Shown piece after piece: positions 38,136 through 46,540 of a DNA stretch of 64,000 bases (position 1 is the first letter of the stretch; every line of letters starts with the position of its first letter). The notes below the pieces were generated by a model that saw only the letters and a list, made by a program, of their open reading frames with translations, made no database searches and was not told the DNA's origin. Position numbers and translations under genes: made by a program. Source of the stretch: Novosphingobium sp. RL4 (GTDB lineage Bacteria > Pseudomonadota > Alphaproteobacteria > Sphingomonadales > Sphingomonadaceae); NCBI RefSeq assembly GCF_035658495.1, contig NZ_CP141945.1, positions 558,001-622,000 on the forward strand. The letters are read 5' to 3'.

Positions 38136-38891
38136 TCAGTTCGTGCGAATGTACCTTGCGCGCTTCGCCTCGGTTGCGCGCCGCGCTTCCTCCACGGCCA
38201 TTTCCTCCGTCGCGAACAACAGGCTGTCTAGCACCGATGCCAGATGGCCGCGCATGGCCGCCCTTGCCGCCGCCGCATCGCCCGCCTCGATCGCGGCAAG
38301 TACTGCCGTATGCTCGTCCACCACGGGCTTCACATTGGCCGTTCTGGCCTTGTCGTGCAGGAGGGCGCTTTCGGGCGAAGCCTCGCGAAGGTCCCACAAA
38401 CGCTCGACAAGATCGATCATCGCGCGATTGCGCGTCGCCCTTGCGATTGCCAGATGGAAAGCCCGGTCCGCGCGTTCCTTGCCAAGCGGATCGCAATTCT
38501 CGCTGGCAATCTGGTCAACGAGCGATGAAATTTCCCGCAGATCCTCGGCAGTCGCCTGGGTTGCCGCAAGAGCCGCCACTTCCCCTTCGACCATGAGACG
38601 CGCCTCGGTCAGTTCGAACGCGGTCATATCGAAGCCGGGCACATCGTTATGGCCGGGCAGGCGCACGACATAGGCACCCGATCCAATCCGCGTCTCCACG
38701 AAGCCCTGCACTTCGAGCGCGATGATCGCCTCGCGCACGATCGGCCGGCTGACGCCGTAGATGGTACACATGTCCCTTTCCGCGGGCAGGCGCGACCCCA
38801 CGACGTAACGGCCCGCCACCAGTTCCTCCATCAGCTTGCGGGCAAGCTCCTGATAGAGCCGCCCTCCGGAGGCATTTTCACGTTCAGACAT
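38136..38891 (-). CDS. GntR-family regulator, FadR/FCD subfamily
   Basis: About 251-residue DNA-binding regulator. The N-terminal winged helix shows LYQELARKLMEELVAGRYVV, GSRLPAERDMCTIYGVSRPI and VREAIIALEVQGFVETRIGS; the C-terminal FCD ligand domain contains FHLAIARATRN and VVDEHTAVLAAIEAGDAAAA with metal-binding His residues. ATG 38891 is preferred; the frame extends to 38942. Divergent from mannonate dehydratase across about 90 bases, so it probably controls that gene in response to a hexuronate or aldonate, as UxuR/ExuR relatives do. Confidence 0.88.
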   Translation of the reverse strand: MSERENASGGRLYQELARKLMEELVAGRYVVGSRLPAERDMCTIYGVSRPIVREAIIALEVQGFVETRIGSGAYVVRLPGHNDVPGFDMTAFELTEARLMVEGEVAALAATQATAEDLREISSLVDQIASENCDPLGKERADRAFHLAIARATRNRAMIDLVERLWDLREASPESALLHDKARTANVKPVVDEHTAVLAAIEAGDAAAARAAMRGHLASVLDSLLFATEEMAVEEARRATEAKRARYIRTN

Positions 38892-38983
38892 ATTGCTCTC
38901 TTTTGGCCTGACCAATATACGAGAAGTTGTACAGAACGACACCGCGCCGTCAAGGCGGGCGGAACAGGGAGCCGGAACGCCAG

Positions 38984-40192
38984 ATGTTTATCCATAGCGC
39001 CAGGGTCATCGTGACCTGCCCGGGCCGCAACTTCGTGACTCTCAAGATCGAGACAGATCAGGGCGTCTACGGAATCGGCGACGCTACGCTCAACGGGCGC
39101 GAGAAGGCCGTCGTATCCTATCTGGAGGATCACGTTATCCCCTGCCTGATCGGCATGGATCCGCGCCGCATCGAGGACATCTGGCAATATCTCTATCGCG
39201 GAGCCTATTGGCGGCGCGGCCCCGTAACGATGCGCGCGATCGCCGCGGTCGACATGGCGCTGTGGGATATCAAGGGCAAGATGGCCGGAATGCCGGTCTA
39301 CGATCTTCTGGGCGGGCGCAGCCGCGATCGCGTCATGGTCTACGGCCATGCCAATGGCGGCGATATCGCCGAAACGGTCGATGCCGTGGGCCAGTACATC
39401 GACATGGGGTACAAGGCCATCCGCGCCCAGACCGGAATTCCCGGCATCAAGGACGCCTATGGCGTGGGCCGGGGCAAGCTGTTCTACGAGCCTGCCGACG
39501 CCGCGCTTCCTTCGGTAACGGGCTGGGATACGCGCAAGGCGCTCAACCACGTGCCCCGCCTTTTCGAAAAGCTGCGAGAGACTTACGGCTTCGGCCACCA
39601 CCTGCTGCATGACGGCCATCACCGCTACACGCCGCAGGAGGCCGCCAACCTCGGCAAGATGCTGGAACCGTTCCAGCTGTTCTGGCTGGAGGACTGCACG
39701 CCTGCCGAAAATCAGGAGGCCTTCCGCCTCGTGCGCCAGCATACCACCACGCCGCTGGCGGTGGGCGAGATATTCAACACGATCTGGGATGCCAAGGACC
39801 TGATCCAGAACCAGCTCATCGACTATATCCGCTGCACGGTCGTCGGCGCGGGCGGCCTCACGCACTTGCGCCGCATCGCCGATCTGGCCGCCCTCTACCA
39901 GATCCGCACCGGCTGCCACGGCGCGACGGACCTTTCCCCGGTGACGATGGGCTGCGCCCTGCATTTCGACACCTGGGTCCCCAATTTCGGCATCCAGGAA
40001 TACATGCGCCACAGCGAGGAAACCGATGCGGTGTTCCCGCACGATTACCGCTTCGAAGATGGCCATCTCATCTGCGGCGAAACGCCCGGACACGGCGTCG
40101 ACATCGACGAGGAGCTGGCGGCAAAGTATCCCTACAAGCCGGCCTATCTTCCCGTCGCCCGCCTCGAAGACGGCACGATGTGGAACTGGTGA
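38984..40192 (+). CDS. manD: D-mannonate dehydratase (enolase superfamily)
   Basis: 402-residue cytoplasmic enzyme that dehydrates D-mannonate to 2-keto-3-deoxy-D-gluconate in glucuronate catabolism. Enolase-superfamily signatures are complete: [11 protein letters not shown] carries the first metal Asp and the catalytic His of the ManD group, [11 protein letters not shown] and AVGEIFNT give the next two metal Glu ligands, and [12 protein letters not shown] supplies the barrel-end His. From memory the sequence is very close to the characterised N. aromaticivorans ManD, which guided the genus call. ATG 38984 starts the conserved [17 protein letters not shown]. Divergent from a GntR gene and convergent with the GH2 gene. 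Confidence 0.93.
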   Translation: MFIHSARVIVTCPGRNFVTLKIETDQGVYGIGDATLNGREKAVVSYLEDHVIPCLIGMDPRRIEDIWQYLYRGAYWRRGPVTMRAIAAVDMALWDIKGKMAGMPVYDLLGGRSRDRVMVYGHANGGDIAETVDAVGQYIDMGYKAIRAQTGIPGIKDAYGVGRGKLFYEPADAALPSVTGWDTRKALNHVPRLFEKLRETYGFGHHLLHDGHHRYTPQEAANLGKMLEPFQLFWLEDCTPAENQEAFRLVRQHTTTPLAVGEIFNTIWDAKDLIQNQLIDYIRCTVVGAGGLTHLRRIADLAALYQIRTGCHGATDLSPVTMGCALHFDTWVPNFGIQEYMRHSEETDAVFPHDYRFEDGHLICGETPGHGVDIDEELAAKYPYKPAYLPVARLEDGTMWNW

Positions 40193-40195
40193 TCG

Positions 40196-40221
40196 AAGGG
40201 CGCCCCCTGGGGCGCCCTTTT
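40196..40221. terminator. Bidirectional terminator between manD and the GH2 gene
   Basis: Perfect 11-bp stem AAGGGCGCCCC / GGGGCGCCCTT with a 2-base loop, flanked by A on the left and TTTT on the right. It serves both converging genes. Confidence 0.85.
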
Positions 40222-40225
40222 CACA

Positions 40226-42904
40226 TCATTTGTCGAGCGTGATCGCGGCGACGACCGCCTTGCCGCCCTTGCCGGCGAAGTCGAGCTTCAGCACGCCGCC
40301 CCTGACATCTACAGCAAAGGTGATCGACTTTGCCTTCAGCGCGCCGCCGGCCGATGCGGCAATATTGAAGGCCGGCACTGCGAGAGCGCCGTTCGCCGAT
40401 ATTGCCATCATCGCGCTGCCCGGTGCCGCCGGGCTCGGCTGGAAGGTGAGCACCGTCACCTTCCAGCGGCCGTCCGGAGCCGGTATCGCATAGGAGAACG
40501 CCTCGCCTTCGCGCCAGAACTCGAAGAGCTCCGGAGACCCGGCTTCGACCCGGCGCGGATTGGCCGCCTTGCGGCCGAAGCCCTCCATGTTGAGGATCAT
40601 GGGCGCGCCGCCGGTCACGAAATTGTCCGAGCCGAACCGGCGCCCCGCCACGACCCGCCCCGCCAGATCGCCGGCATCGATCGCAATGCCGGAAAGGGCC
40701 GGATTCGGACCGGTCCACACGGTGGCATCGCTCACCTTCGCGCCGCCGACCTCGGCATCGACCACCGCGCGGTTTTCCCCGGGAGCAAGCCTGACATCCG
40801 GCCAGATGCATATGCGGTCGGGGCAGTCGGTCTCGCCAATCATCTGGCCATTGACGGTAAGCCGGGCCTTCGCGGCGTTGGAATAGGCCCTGACCTCCAT
40901 GACCGCATAGGCCCTGTCGACGTAGCGCTTGCCCGTCAGATGGATCATCGGCTCCGGATTCCACTGCGCCTTGTAGTAGTAGAAGGCGTCCTTCCGGGTC
41001 TTGCGATCGAAGCTCACCAACCCCTTCGTATTGAGGTCGATCGCATCGCCCTCCTGCCGCAAGTCGCTGGGGAAATCGAACATGTTCCACGCCCAGCTGG
41101 CGAACACATAATCCCGCTCGCGAATGACCGGCCAGTTCTCTTCATGAACGAAGGATTCGAATTCTTCCGGCTGGGGGCGTCCCGCCATGTTCACGAAGCC
41201 GGCACGCACATTGTCGCTGTGCTGGGTGAGCGATCCTCCGCCGCCGTATTCCGAAACCGAAATCGGCAAGGTGGGATGATCCGCATGAAGCTTGTCCAGC
41301 GCTTCGCCGAACTGCCTGCGCGCATCGGTCGGGTTGGGCATGTACCAGCCGTAGTAACGGTTGTAGCCGATAAGATCGGCGGCCCCGGCCAGCCCTTCGC
41401 CGGCCGTCTTGAACATCGTCAGCCCTTCGCAGCAATCAGCAAAAGTGGTCGGGCGTGACGGGTCTTCCTGCTTGGCGATCTGGTTGAGATGCCTGAGCAG
41501 CGCAAGCGGCTGTGGCGGCTCTCCCTGGACGCCGAAACCCTTGGCGGAATCGACCTCGTTGCCCACCGACCACATCATGATCGAGGGATGGTTGTAGTTC
41601 TGCCGGATCTGCTCGCGAAGCTGCTGCTCCGCATTCGCCCATAGCCGGTCGCTGCCCTTCCCGCCCGACAGCGAAGGCGTCGTGACATAGGGCAGCTCCG
41701 CCCAGACCACCATGCCGGAGCGATCTGCCTCGTCCGACCATGCATCGGCGTGCTGATAGTGGGCCTGCCTCACGGTATTGGCCCCCAGTTCCTCGATCAT
41801 GCGCATGTCGCGGGCATGGTCTTCATCCGAAAGCGCCCATCCCTTGCCCATGACGTCCTGATGGCGGGAAACCCCCTGCAGCTTCACATGCTTGCCATTC
41901 AGGAAGAAGCCGGCATTGGCATCGAACGAGAACGATCGCACGCCCAGCGGCACGGTGACAGTCTGCCTTGCCGCCCCCGGCTCCCTTGTCTCGACCGCAA
42001 TGGAGTACATGTAGGGGTCGGCCCGGCCGTTCCACAGGTGCGGGCGGGGAAGCGACAGGCTCACCTGCCGGGAATCCTGCCCCGGCGCCAGGCTCAACGT
42101 CTGCGACTGTGTTGCCACCGTTCGCCCCCCGGCATCGCGAAGGGTTGTGGTCATCACCATTTTTCGGGGTGATGCGCCCTGATTGCGCAGGCGAACCAGC
42201 ACGTCCACGCTTGCGCTTTCCGGCGTGACCGAAGTGGCCTTCGCGTAAACGCCGGGCCCGCCGAAATCGAGCAGATCGACACCGGCATCCGGCGCCGTCA
42301 GCAGGGTCACGCCCCGGTAGATTCCGCCATTGACGAAGAAATCGCCCGAAAGCGGTATGACCTGCCCGCTTTCGTTGTCCGCGGTAGGCTTCGAATTGTC
42401 CGCCCGCACGACGACCAGATTGTCCAGGCCCGGCTTCCAGACGGCTGTAACATCGATCCTGAAGCGCGCGAACGCTCCTTCGTGCCGCCCCACATGCGTG
42501 CCGTTCACCCATATGTCGGCAATCTTGCCCACGCCCGCGAAGTCAAGGAACTGTCGCTCGCGCGCGGCTGCCCGGGGCGCCTTGACGTGGAGTCGATACC
42601 AGCCCGCCCCCTGGTAGTTGTTGGCGGACGAGGATCGCTCCTTCACATACTCCCCAAGCCGGTTCCAGGTGTGCGGAACGGAAACCGTCTGCCAGGCCGC
42701 ATCGTCGAAACCTTGCCGGCTGGCCTCCTCCGGCTGATCGCCGACCTGGAACCGCCAGCCTTGCGATAGATCGAGCACGGACCTGCCCTGCGCCGCGGGC
42801 TGCTGGGCGCTTGCCGCCTGGGCGACGGAAGGAGCGAAAGCAGAACAGCAGCAGCCAAGCAGTGCCGCAAACAGGGCGCGCTTGCCCTTCGCATATCTTG
42901 TCAC
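40226..42904 (-). CDS. Exported GH2 beta-galactosidase/beta-glucuronidase
   Basis: Family 2 glycoside hydrolase of about 892 residues. It has a signal peptide (MTRYAKGKRALFAALLGCCC region, ending AQA), a sugar-binding domain with WYRLHVKAP and DIWVNGTHVGRHEGAF, an Ig-like domain, a TIM barrel with acid/base Glu450 in WSVGNEVD and nucleophile Glu552 in SVSEYGGGG, and C-terminal beta domains including a DUF4982-like part. An N-T-K triad (DLNTKGLVSF) sits where beta-glucuronidases place their carboxylate-recognition N-x-K, but many GH2 galactosidases share it. GTG 42904 is preferred, with GGGGATG upstream; an ATG at 42943 would fall inside the operator. With manD nearby, glucuronide use is plausible. 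Confidence 0.9.
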   Translation of the reverse strand: MTRYAKGKRALFAALLGCCCSAFAPSVAQAASAQQPAAQGRSVLDLSQGWRFQVGDQPEEASRQGFDDAAWQTVSVPHTWNRLGEYVKERSSSANNYQGAGWYRLHVKAPRAAARERQFLDFAGVGKIADIWVNGTHVGRHEGAFARFRIDVTAVWKPGLDNLVVVRADNSKPTADNESGQVIPLSGDFFVNGGIYRGVTLLTAPDAGVDLLDFGGPGVYAKATSVTPESASVDVLVRLRNQGASPRKMVMTTTLRDAGGRTVATQSQTLSLAPGQDSRQVSLSLPRPHLWNGRADPYMYSIAVETREPGAARQTVTVPLGVRSFSFDANAGFFLNGKHVKLQGVSRHQDVMGKGWALSDEDHARDMRMIEELGANTVRQAHYQHADAWSDEADRSGMVVWAELPYVTTPSLSGGKGSDRLWANAEQQLREQIRQNYNHPSIMMWSVGNEVDSAKGFGVQGEPPQPLALLRHLNQIAKQEDPSRPTTFADCCEGLTMFKTAGEGLAGAADLIGYNRYYGWYMPNPTDARRQFGEALDKLHADHPTLPISVSEYGGGGSLTQHSDNVRAGFVNMAGRPQPEEFESFVHEENWPVIRERDYVFASWAWNMFDFPSDLRQEGDAIDLNTKGLVSFDRKTRKDAFYYYKAQWNPEPMIHLTGKRYVDRAYAVMEVRAYSNAAKARLTVNGQMIGETDCPDRICIWPDVRLAPGENRAVVDAEVGGAKVSDATVWTGPNPALSGIAIDAGDLAGRVVAGRRFGSDNFVTGGAPMILNMEGFGRKAANPRRVEAGSPELFEFWREGEAFSYAIPAPDGRWKVTVLTFQPSPAAPGSAMMAISANGALAVPAFNIAASAGGALKAKSITFAVDVRGGVLKLDFAGKGGKAVVAAITLDK

Positions 42905-42926
42905 CGGAGCATCCCCATTGCAACTT

Positions 42927-42974
42927 TTTGGACTGACCATCATGGACCAATCGGTCCAACTCTGTCAGTCCAAA
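42927..42974. promoter_or_regulatory. Nested palindromic operator upstream of the GH2 gene
   Basis: Outer perfect 11-bp arms TTTGGACTGAC (42927-42937) and GTCAGTCCAAA (42964-42974) enclose a centred inner palindrome TGGACC-AATC-GGTCCA (42943-42958). The inner core resembles FadR-subfamily GntR sites, and two GntR genes flank the region. It lies 23-70 bases before the GTG start and within the divergent space shared with neighbours. Confidence 0.6.
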
Positions 42975-43057
42975 TGAGGTTGGTCAATGGCGAGCGGAAA
43001 TGCCAATGGCGCGCAGGCGGCGTTCCGGCACGCCCGCACCCTGTATCCACTTCGAAA

Positions 43058-43762
43058 TCAGCGGGAAGAATTGCCCCTTGCGCCTGCCGGCGTTTCGCTT
43101 CCCAGCAAATCCGCCCGATCCGCGTAACGCAGCAGCGCCTTGTGAGTACGCCTCACCTGAATGGCCCAGATCCGCTGCGCCAAGTCCACTTCCCGGTGAG
43201 AAATGGCATCGAAGAGCAATTCGCGCTCCACCCGCATCGCCCGCAGACGTTCCTCATCCGCGACGGACATGCGCGCAAAGGCGGCGCGGTAACTATAAGT
43301 GGTATCCCATAGCCATTCTATGATGTGAGACAGCAGCGGCGCCCGATGCCCGCTGAAACAGAGCACATGGAATTCGCGAGTAAGCGCGAGATATTCCTCA
43401 TACCCCAAATCATCGGCAAGGCGATCTTTGAGCTGGCGAAGCGCGTCGATCGCCTCCTCGTCAAGATGGGGAATGCTTTCGGCCAGCAGCATCGGTTCGA
43501 GAACCTCGCGGATGCGATAGGAAACATCCATGTCCTCCACGGTCCGGCTGACCACCTTCGCGCTCGCATTGGCGCGCAGCGAAACCATTCCCCGCTTTTC
43601 GAGTATCCTCAACGCATCGCGCACCGGGATCCGGCTCGTTCCCAACTCCACCGCAAGCTCGTCCTGCTTGATCGGCTCGCCGGCGGCAAGATGCCCCGTC
43701 ATGATCCGCTCAGCGATGATCCTGGCAACTCGGTCGCCCGCCAGATCGGATTCATCGCCCAT
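43058..43762 (-). CDS. GntR-family regulator, FCD subfamily (second)
   Basis: About 234 residues. The winged-helix part reads DRVARIIAERIMTGHLAAGE, PIKQDELAVELGTSRIPVRD and ALRILEKRGMVSLRANASAK; the FCD domain contains YEEYLALTREFHVLCFSGHR and MRVERELLFDAISHREVDLA. ATG 43762 is preferred, with GAAGGG about 11 bases upstream; the frame is open to 43855. It is divergent from an SDR gene, and the perfect palindrome ATTGTATACAAT lies between them, a likely binding site for this protein. Confidence 0.88.
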   Translation of the reverse strand: MGDESDLAGDRVARIIAERIMTGHLAAGEPIKQDELAVELGTSRIPVRDALRILEKRGMVSLRANASAKVVSRTVEDMDVSYRIREVLEPMLLAESIPHLDEEAIDALRQLKDRLADDLGYEEYLALTREFHVLCFSGHRAPLLSHIIEWLWDTTYSYRAAFARMSVADEERLRAMRVERELLFDAISHREVDLAQRIWAIQVRRTHKALLRYADRADLLGSETPAGARGNSSR

Positions 43763-43864
43763 TCCATTGCCCTTCAAGATCGTTAGCCCCGCATCGTAGA
43801 CTTCCTGCATTTCCGGGGCAAGGCGCCTCCCGATTTGCAAACACCATGGAACCATGCGACAGGT

Positions 43865-43876
43865 ATTGTATACAAT
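43865..43876. promoter_or_regulatory. GntR-type operator ATTGTATACAAT
   Basis: Perfect 12-bp palindrome with the TTGTATACAA core typical of FCD-subfamily GntR sites. It is between the GntR gene (43058-43762) and the SDR (43898), 22 bases before the latter's ribosome-binding region. Confidence 0.65.
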
Positions 43877-43897
43877 CTGAAAAATGGGAGAATGACT

Positions 43898-44638
43898 TTG
43901 TCGCTTGAAGGCAAGACAGCCGTCGTCACCGGCGGAGCACGCGGACTGGGCCGCGCCATCGCTCTTCGGCTCGCGGCCGACGGTGCTTCAGTAGCCGTCT
44001 GGGACCTGAACGAGGCCGGAGCCCGCGAGACCGCTCAATTGATCGCCGAACGCGGCGGGCAGGCCATAGGTCTGGCGGCGGACAGTTCCCTCGCGGGCCA
44101 GATCAGCGATGCGGCGGTCAGGAGCCGCGAAGCGCTAGGCCCGATTTCGATACTGGTGAACAATGCCGCGCTCTCTCCATTCGCGAAGTTCGAGGAACTC
44201 GACGAGGAGACATGGGACAAGCTGATGGCCATCAATCTCAAGGGCCCGTTCCTCTGCGTCAAGGAAATCGTCCCTGACATGCTGGCACTCCGCTGGGGGC
44301 GGATCATCAATATCGCATCGTCGTCGGCACAGGCAGGGACGCCCAATCAGGCGCACTACGCTGCGTCAAAGGGTGGGGTTCTGGGTTTCACGAAGGCGCT
44401 CGCCATGGAATTCGCGCAGCGCGGCATCACCGTCAATGCCGTTCCGCCGGGGTTCGTGAACACCGAAGGGCTGCAGGAATCTCCCGTCGATGTAGCGGCA
44501 TATGCACCGATGACACCGATGGGACGCGCGGGACGGCCCGAAAACATCGCAGCCGCAGTGGCATTTCTGGCATCGGAAGACGCCGACTACATCACGGGCC
44601 ATACGCTGAGCGTGAATGGCGGCCGCTATCTCAACTGA
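43898..44638 (+). CDS. SDR family oxidoreductase
   Basis: Short-chain dehydrogenase of about 246 residues, cytoplasmic, NAD(P)-dependent. It has the cofactor loop TGGARGLG, NNAA in place of NNAG, catalytic Ser in NIASSSAQ and YAASK for Tyr/Lys, and closes with TGHTLSVNGGRYLN, as in sugar-acid and polyol dehydrogenases. TTG 43898 is chosen because GGGAG lies 7 bases upstream and the protein then starts MSLEGKTAVVTGG, while ATG 43892 is only 1 base from it. Divergent from and probably repressed by the adjacent GntR. A hexuronate/aldonate oxidoreductase role would fit manD and the glycosidases but is not proven. Confidence 0.88.
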   Translation: MSLEGKTAVVTGGARGLGRAIALRLAADGASVAVWDLNEAGARETAQLIAERGGQAIGLAADSSLAGQISDAAVRSREALGPISILVNNAALSPFAKFEELDEETWDKLMAINLKGPFLCVKEIVPDMLALRWGRIINIASSSAQAGTPNQAHYAASKGGVLGFTKALAMEFAQRGITVNAVPPGFVNTEGLQESPVDVAAYAPMTPMGRAGRPENIAAAVAFLASEDADYITGHTLSVNGGRYLN

Positions 44639-44663
44639 TGAAAGCTTGAGGATCGCATGAAAG

Positions 44664-44694
44664 AAAAAGGGGCAGCCTTCGCCGCCCCTTTTTT
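44664..44694. terminator. Bidirectional terminator
   Basis: AAAAAGGGGC (44664-44673) pairs with GCCCCTTTTT (44684-44693). A and T runs on both sides serve the converging SDR and small secreted-protein genes. Confidence 0.85.
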
Positions 44695-44715
44695 ATACCG
44701 GGTGCCGGAAAGGCC

Positions 44716-45033
44716 CTACTTTGCGGCAGGAACCTTGGCCAGATCCGCATCGATCTGCTTCAGCTTCTCGTCAGTCAGCGCATCGCCGGCATAGGACTGG
44801 AGCTGCTGCAGCGTCATGGAACGCGCCATATCGATCTGCGGATTGCTGATCATCTCGTGAATATACTTGTCGAGGACGGCCTTGGTCTGCGGGTTGTCCA
44901 GCAACGTGCCGAGATCGGTATTGATTGAATAGACCGGCGCCGCAGGCGCTTCGGCAGCAATCGCGGGCGAAAGCGCCACGGGCACGGCAAGCGCGGCTGC
45001 ACCTGCAAGCATCAGGTTGCGAAACATTCCCAT
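44716..45033 (-). CDS. Small secreted protein of unknown function
   Basis: 105 residues from ATG 45033, with AAAGGAA just upstream. A signal peptide (FRNLMLAGAAALAVPVALSP, cleaved near AIAAEAPA) leads to an 80-residue periplasmic helical domain with VYSINTDLGTLLDNPQTKAV and the region NPQIDMARSMTLQQLQSYAG, then LTDEKLKQIDADLAKVP. Similar short domains occur, as I recall, in or beside sphingomonad and Caulobacter esterase and glycosidase loci; no function is assigned. Its upstream region carries one of the shared TACCRAC operators (45182-45197), about 150 bases before the start, which puts it in the same putative regulon as the tannase and P450. Confidence 0.8.
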   Translation of the reverse strand: MGMFRNLMLAGAAALAVPVALSPAIAAEAPAAPVYSINTDLGTLLDNPQTKAVLDKYIHEMISNPQIDMARSMTLQQLQSYAGDALTDEKLKQIDADLAKVPAAK

Positions 45034-45181
45034 TTCAGTTCCTTTCAGGTTGATCTCTCCGAGCCGGCACATTGCCACCGGCACTCCATCCCTTGTCCCT
45101 GCCTCATGTACCCTGATCCGGACCGCATCCCGCCTTGCACCGGGAGCGACTCCTCCAGAGCCTTCGGCAGCCAGACTGATA

Positions 45182-45197
45182 TACCAACCGTTCGGTT
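45182..45197. promoter_or_regulatory. Operator site 2: TACCAACCGTTCGGTT
   Basis: Matches the shared consensus TACCRACYNNTYGGTW, with weaker symmetry than sites 1 and 4. It is upstream of the small secreted-protein gene on the minus strand and 155 bases beyond the isomerase stop. Confidence 0.6.
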
Positions 45198-45351
45198 CCT
45201 CAACGCAAATCGCCATGGCCGGACAGTGTTGCGAGAATCGCCGGACTGGAAAGCGATAACCAAGGACAGCCGATTGTGGATTCGCGCAGCTTTGCGGCAA
45301 CCCCGACCCGTCGATATCGGCACAGCGATGGACTTTCGGCCGCGTCCTGCA

Positions 45352-46146
45352 TCAGGTTTCCTGCAAAATCCGCTTTATTGCCGCCATCGCTTCCCTGGCC
45401 TGCACGGAGGCCGTTTGCCCTGCCCGCACACGCGCAAGACTGGGGCACTCGATCCCGATCGTCACATCCGATGGCGCAGCGCGCAGGATCTCCAGCAACG
45501 GGAATTCTCCTTCGCCGGGATAAAGACGATGCCCGATCGCCTCGCTCGCGGCAATTTCCGGCGGCACCTGCAAAGGCCCGTCGCAGAGCTGGACGTAACG
45601 GATCATTCCTTCGGGAAGTGCCGCAATATCGGCCACCGATCCCCCGGATCTGATCAGATGGAACGGATCGAGGACGACACCGGCATCCGCGCCGGACGCG
45701 GCGATGAGTTCGGCGGCCTGCTGCAGCGAGCTGGTCTTCCCTCCCGCAACCGGTTCCAGATTGGCGCCGATGCCGTATTCCGCCGCGATCTCTGCAAATT
45801 TGCCGAGCAGTTCGGCGGATTGCCCGCGGTCGGGATTGGAGTAGTTGAGCACAAGGGCCGTTTTCCCACCAAGCCGGGCGCCGCGCTCAAGCGCGGGCCT
45901 ATAGGCTTCGAGCGCTTCGAAGGAATGAAGATCGAAAACCTCCAGCGTCTCTATCGCGATGCCCGTGTCCCGGATGCGGCGCGCACAATCCGCTTCCTTT
46001 TCCGCCGTGCAGGCAGACGATGGATAGAGCGCCGGCGGCTGAACCCACAGGCTGATCGTTCCGAAGCCCGCCTCTGCGGCCGCTTCGATCAGTTCCATCG
46101 GTTCGGTGTCGGTAAGCGTAAGACTGTCCAGCGAGAATTTCGGCAT
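45352..46146 (-). CDS. Sugar phosphate isomerase/epimerase (xylose isomerase-like TIM barrel)
   Basis: 264-residue cytoplasmic protein of the AP-endonuclease-2 superfamily. It has the expected metal-site acids spread along the barrel: IGANLEPVAGG (Glu), GVVLDPFHLIRSGG (Asp/His), YVQLCDGP (Asp) and IGIECPS (Glu). It begins MPKFSLDSLTLTDTEPMELI with GGGAGAG upstream. Relatives isomerise or epimerise sugars, inosose or hydroxypyruvate; some open aromatic-like rings. Operator site 3 is 120 bases upstream. It is divergent from the next SDR, so the operator may act on both. Confidence 0.85.
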   Translation of the reverse strand: MPKFSLDSLTLTDTEPMELIEAAAEAGFGTISLWVQPPALYPSSACTAEKEADCARRIRDTGIAIETLEVFDLHSFEALEAYRPALERGARLGGKTALVLNYSNPDRGQSAELLGKFAEIAAEYGIGANLEPVAGGKTSSLQQAAELIAASGADAGVVLDPFHLIRSGGSVADIAALPEGMIRYVQLCDGPLQVPPEIAASEAIGHRLYPGEGEFPLLEILRAAPSDVTIGIECPSLARVRAGQTASVQAREAMAAIKRILQET

Positions 46147-46265
46147 GACTCTCTCCCTTGTGCCGCCCGTTCAGGGCGCGCTGTGCGGTCAAGCTAGCTC
46201 CCGAACGTACCGAGCCGCGACATCTCCCCGGCGAACTTCGATTCGCGGCGAGCGCCACAGCACCT

Positions 46266-46281
46266 TACCGACCAGTTGGTT
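46266..46281. promoter_or_regulatory. Operator site 3: TACCGACCAGTTGGTT
   Basis: Fits TACCRACYNNTYGGTW. It is located in the divergent space between the isomerase (start 46146) and the SDR (start 46541). Confidence 0.65.
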
Positions 46282-46328
46282 TTCATGGCAAGGTCAGCCG
46301 TCACTGCCCCGTCGATCCCAAACCCGAT

Positions 46329-46340
46329 ATTGTATTCAAT
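46329..46340. promoter_or_regulatory. Imperfect GntR-type site ATTGTATTCAAT
   Basis: One mismatch from the perfect palindrome at 43865; a partial match with the GTATAC core follows at 46402-46413. It may allow the same GntR protein to control the SDR at 46541. Confidence 0.45.
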
Positions 46341-46540
46341 GCTATTCCAGCACCCATTGAACACGCCAATTTACCTTTGGGCGCCCACGATATACGCGAT
46401 GATCGTATACAGGATGAATCGGCCCGCCTATTCGCCTCCGCAATTTTTGCTGGTAGGCAGGCCACTCCGGCAGACAGGGATCGCGCGGTCACCCGCGATT
46501 CCGCGCGAAGTCAGAACCATCGGGAATTGGGAGAATGCAA

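Noticed and set aside
38900..38940. A GntR operator between the first GntR gene and manD
   Set aside because: CAATATAC and TTGTACAG resemble half-sites, but no convincing palindrome forms.
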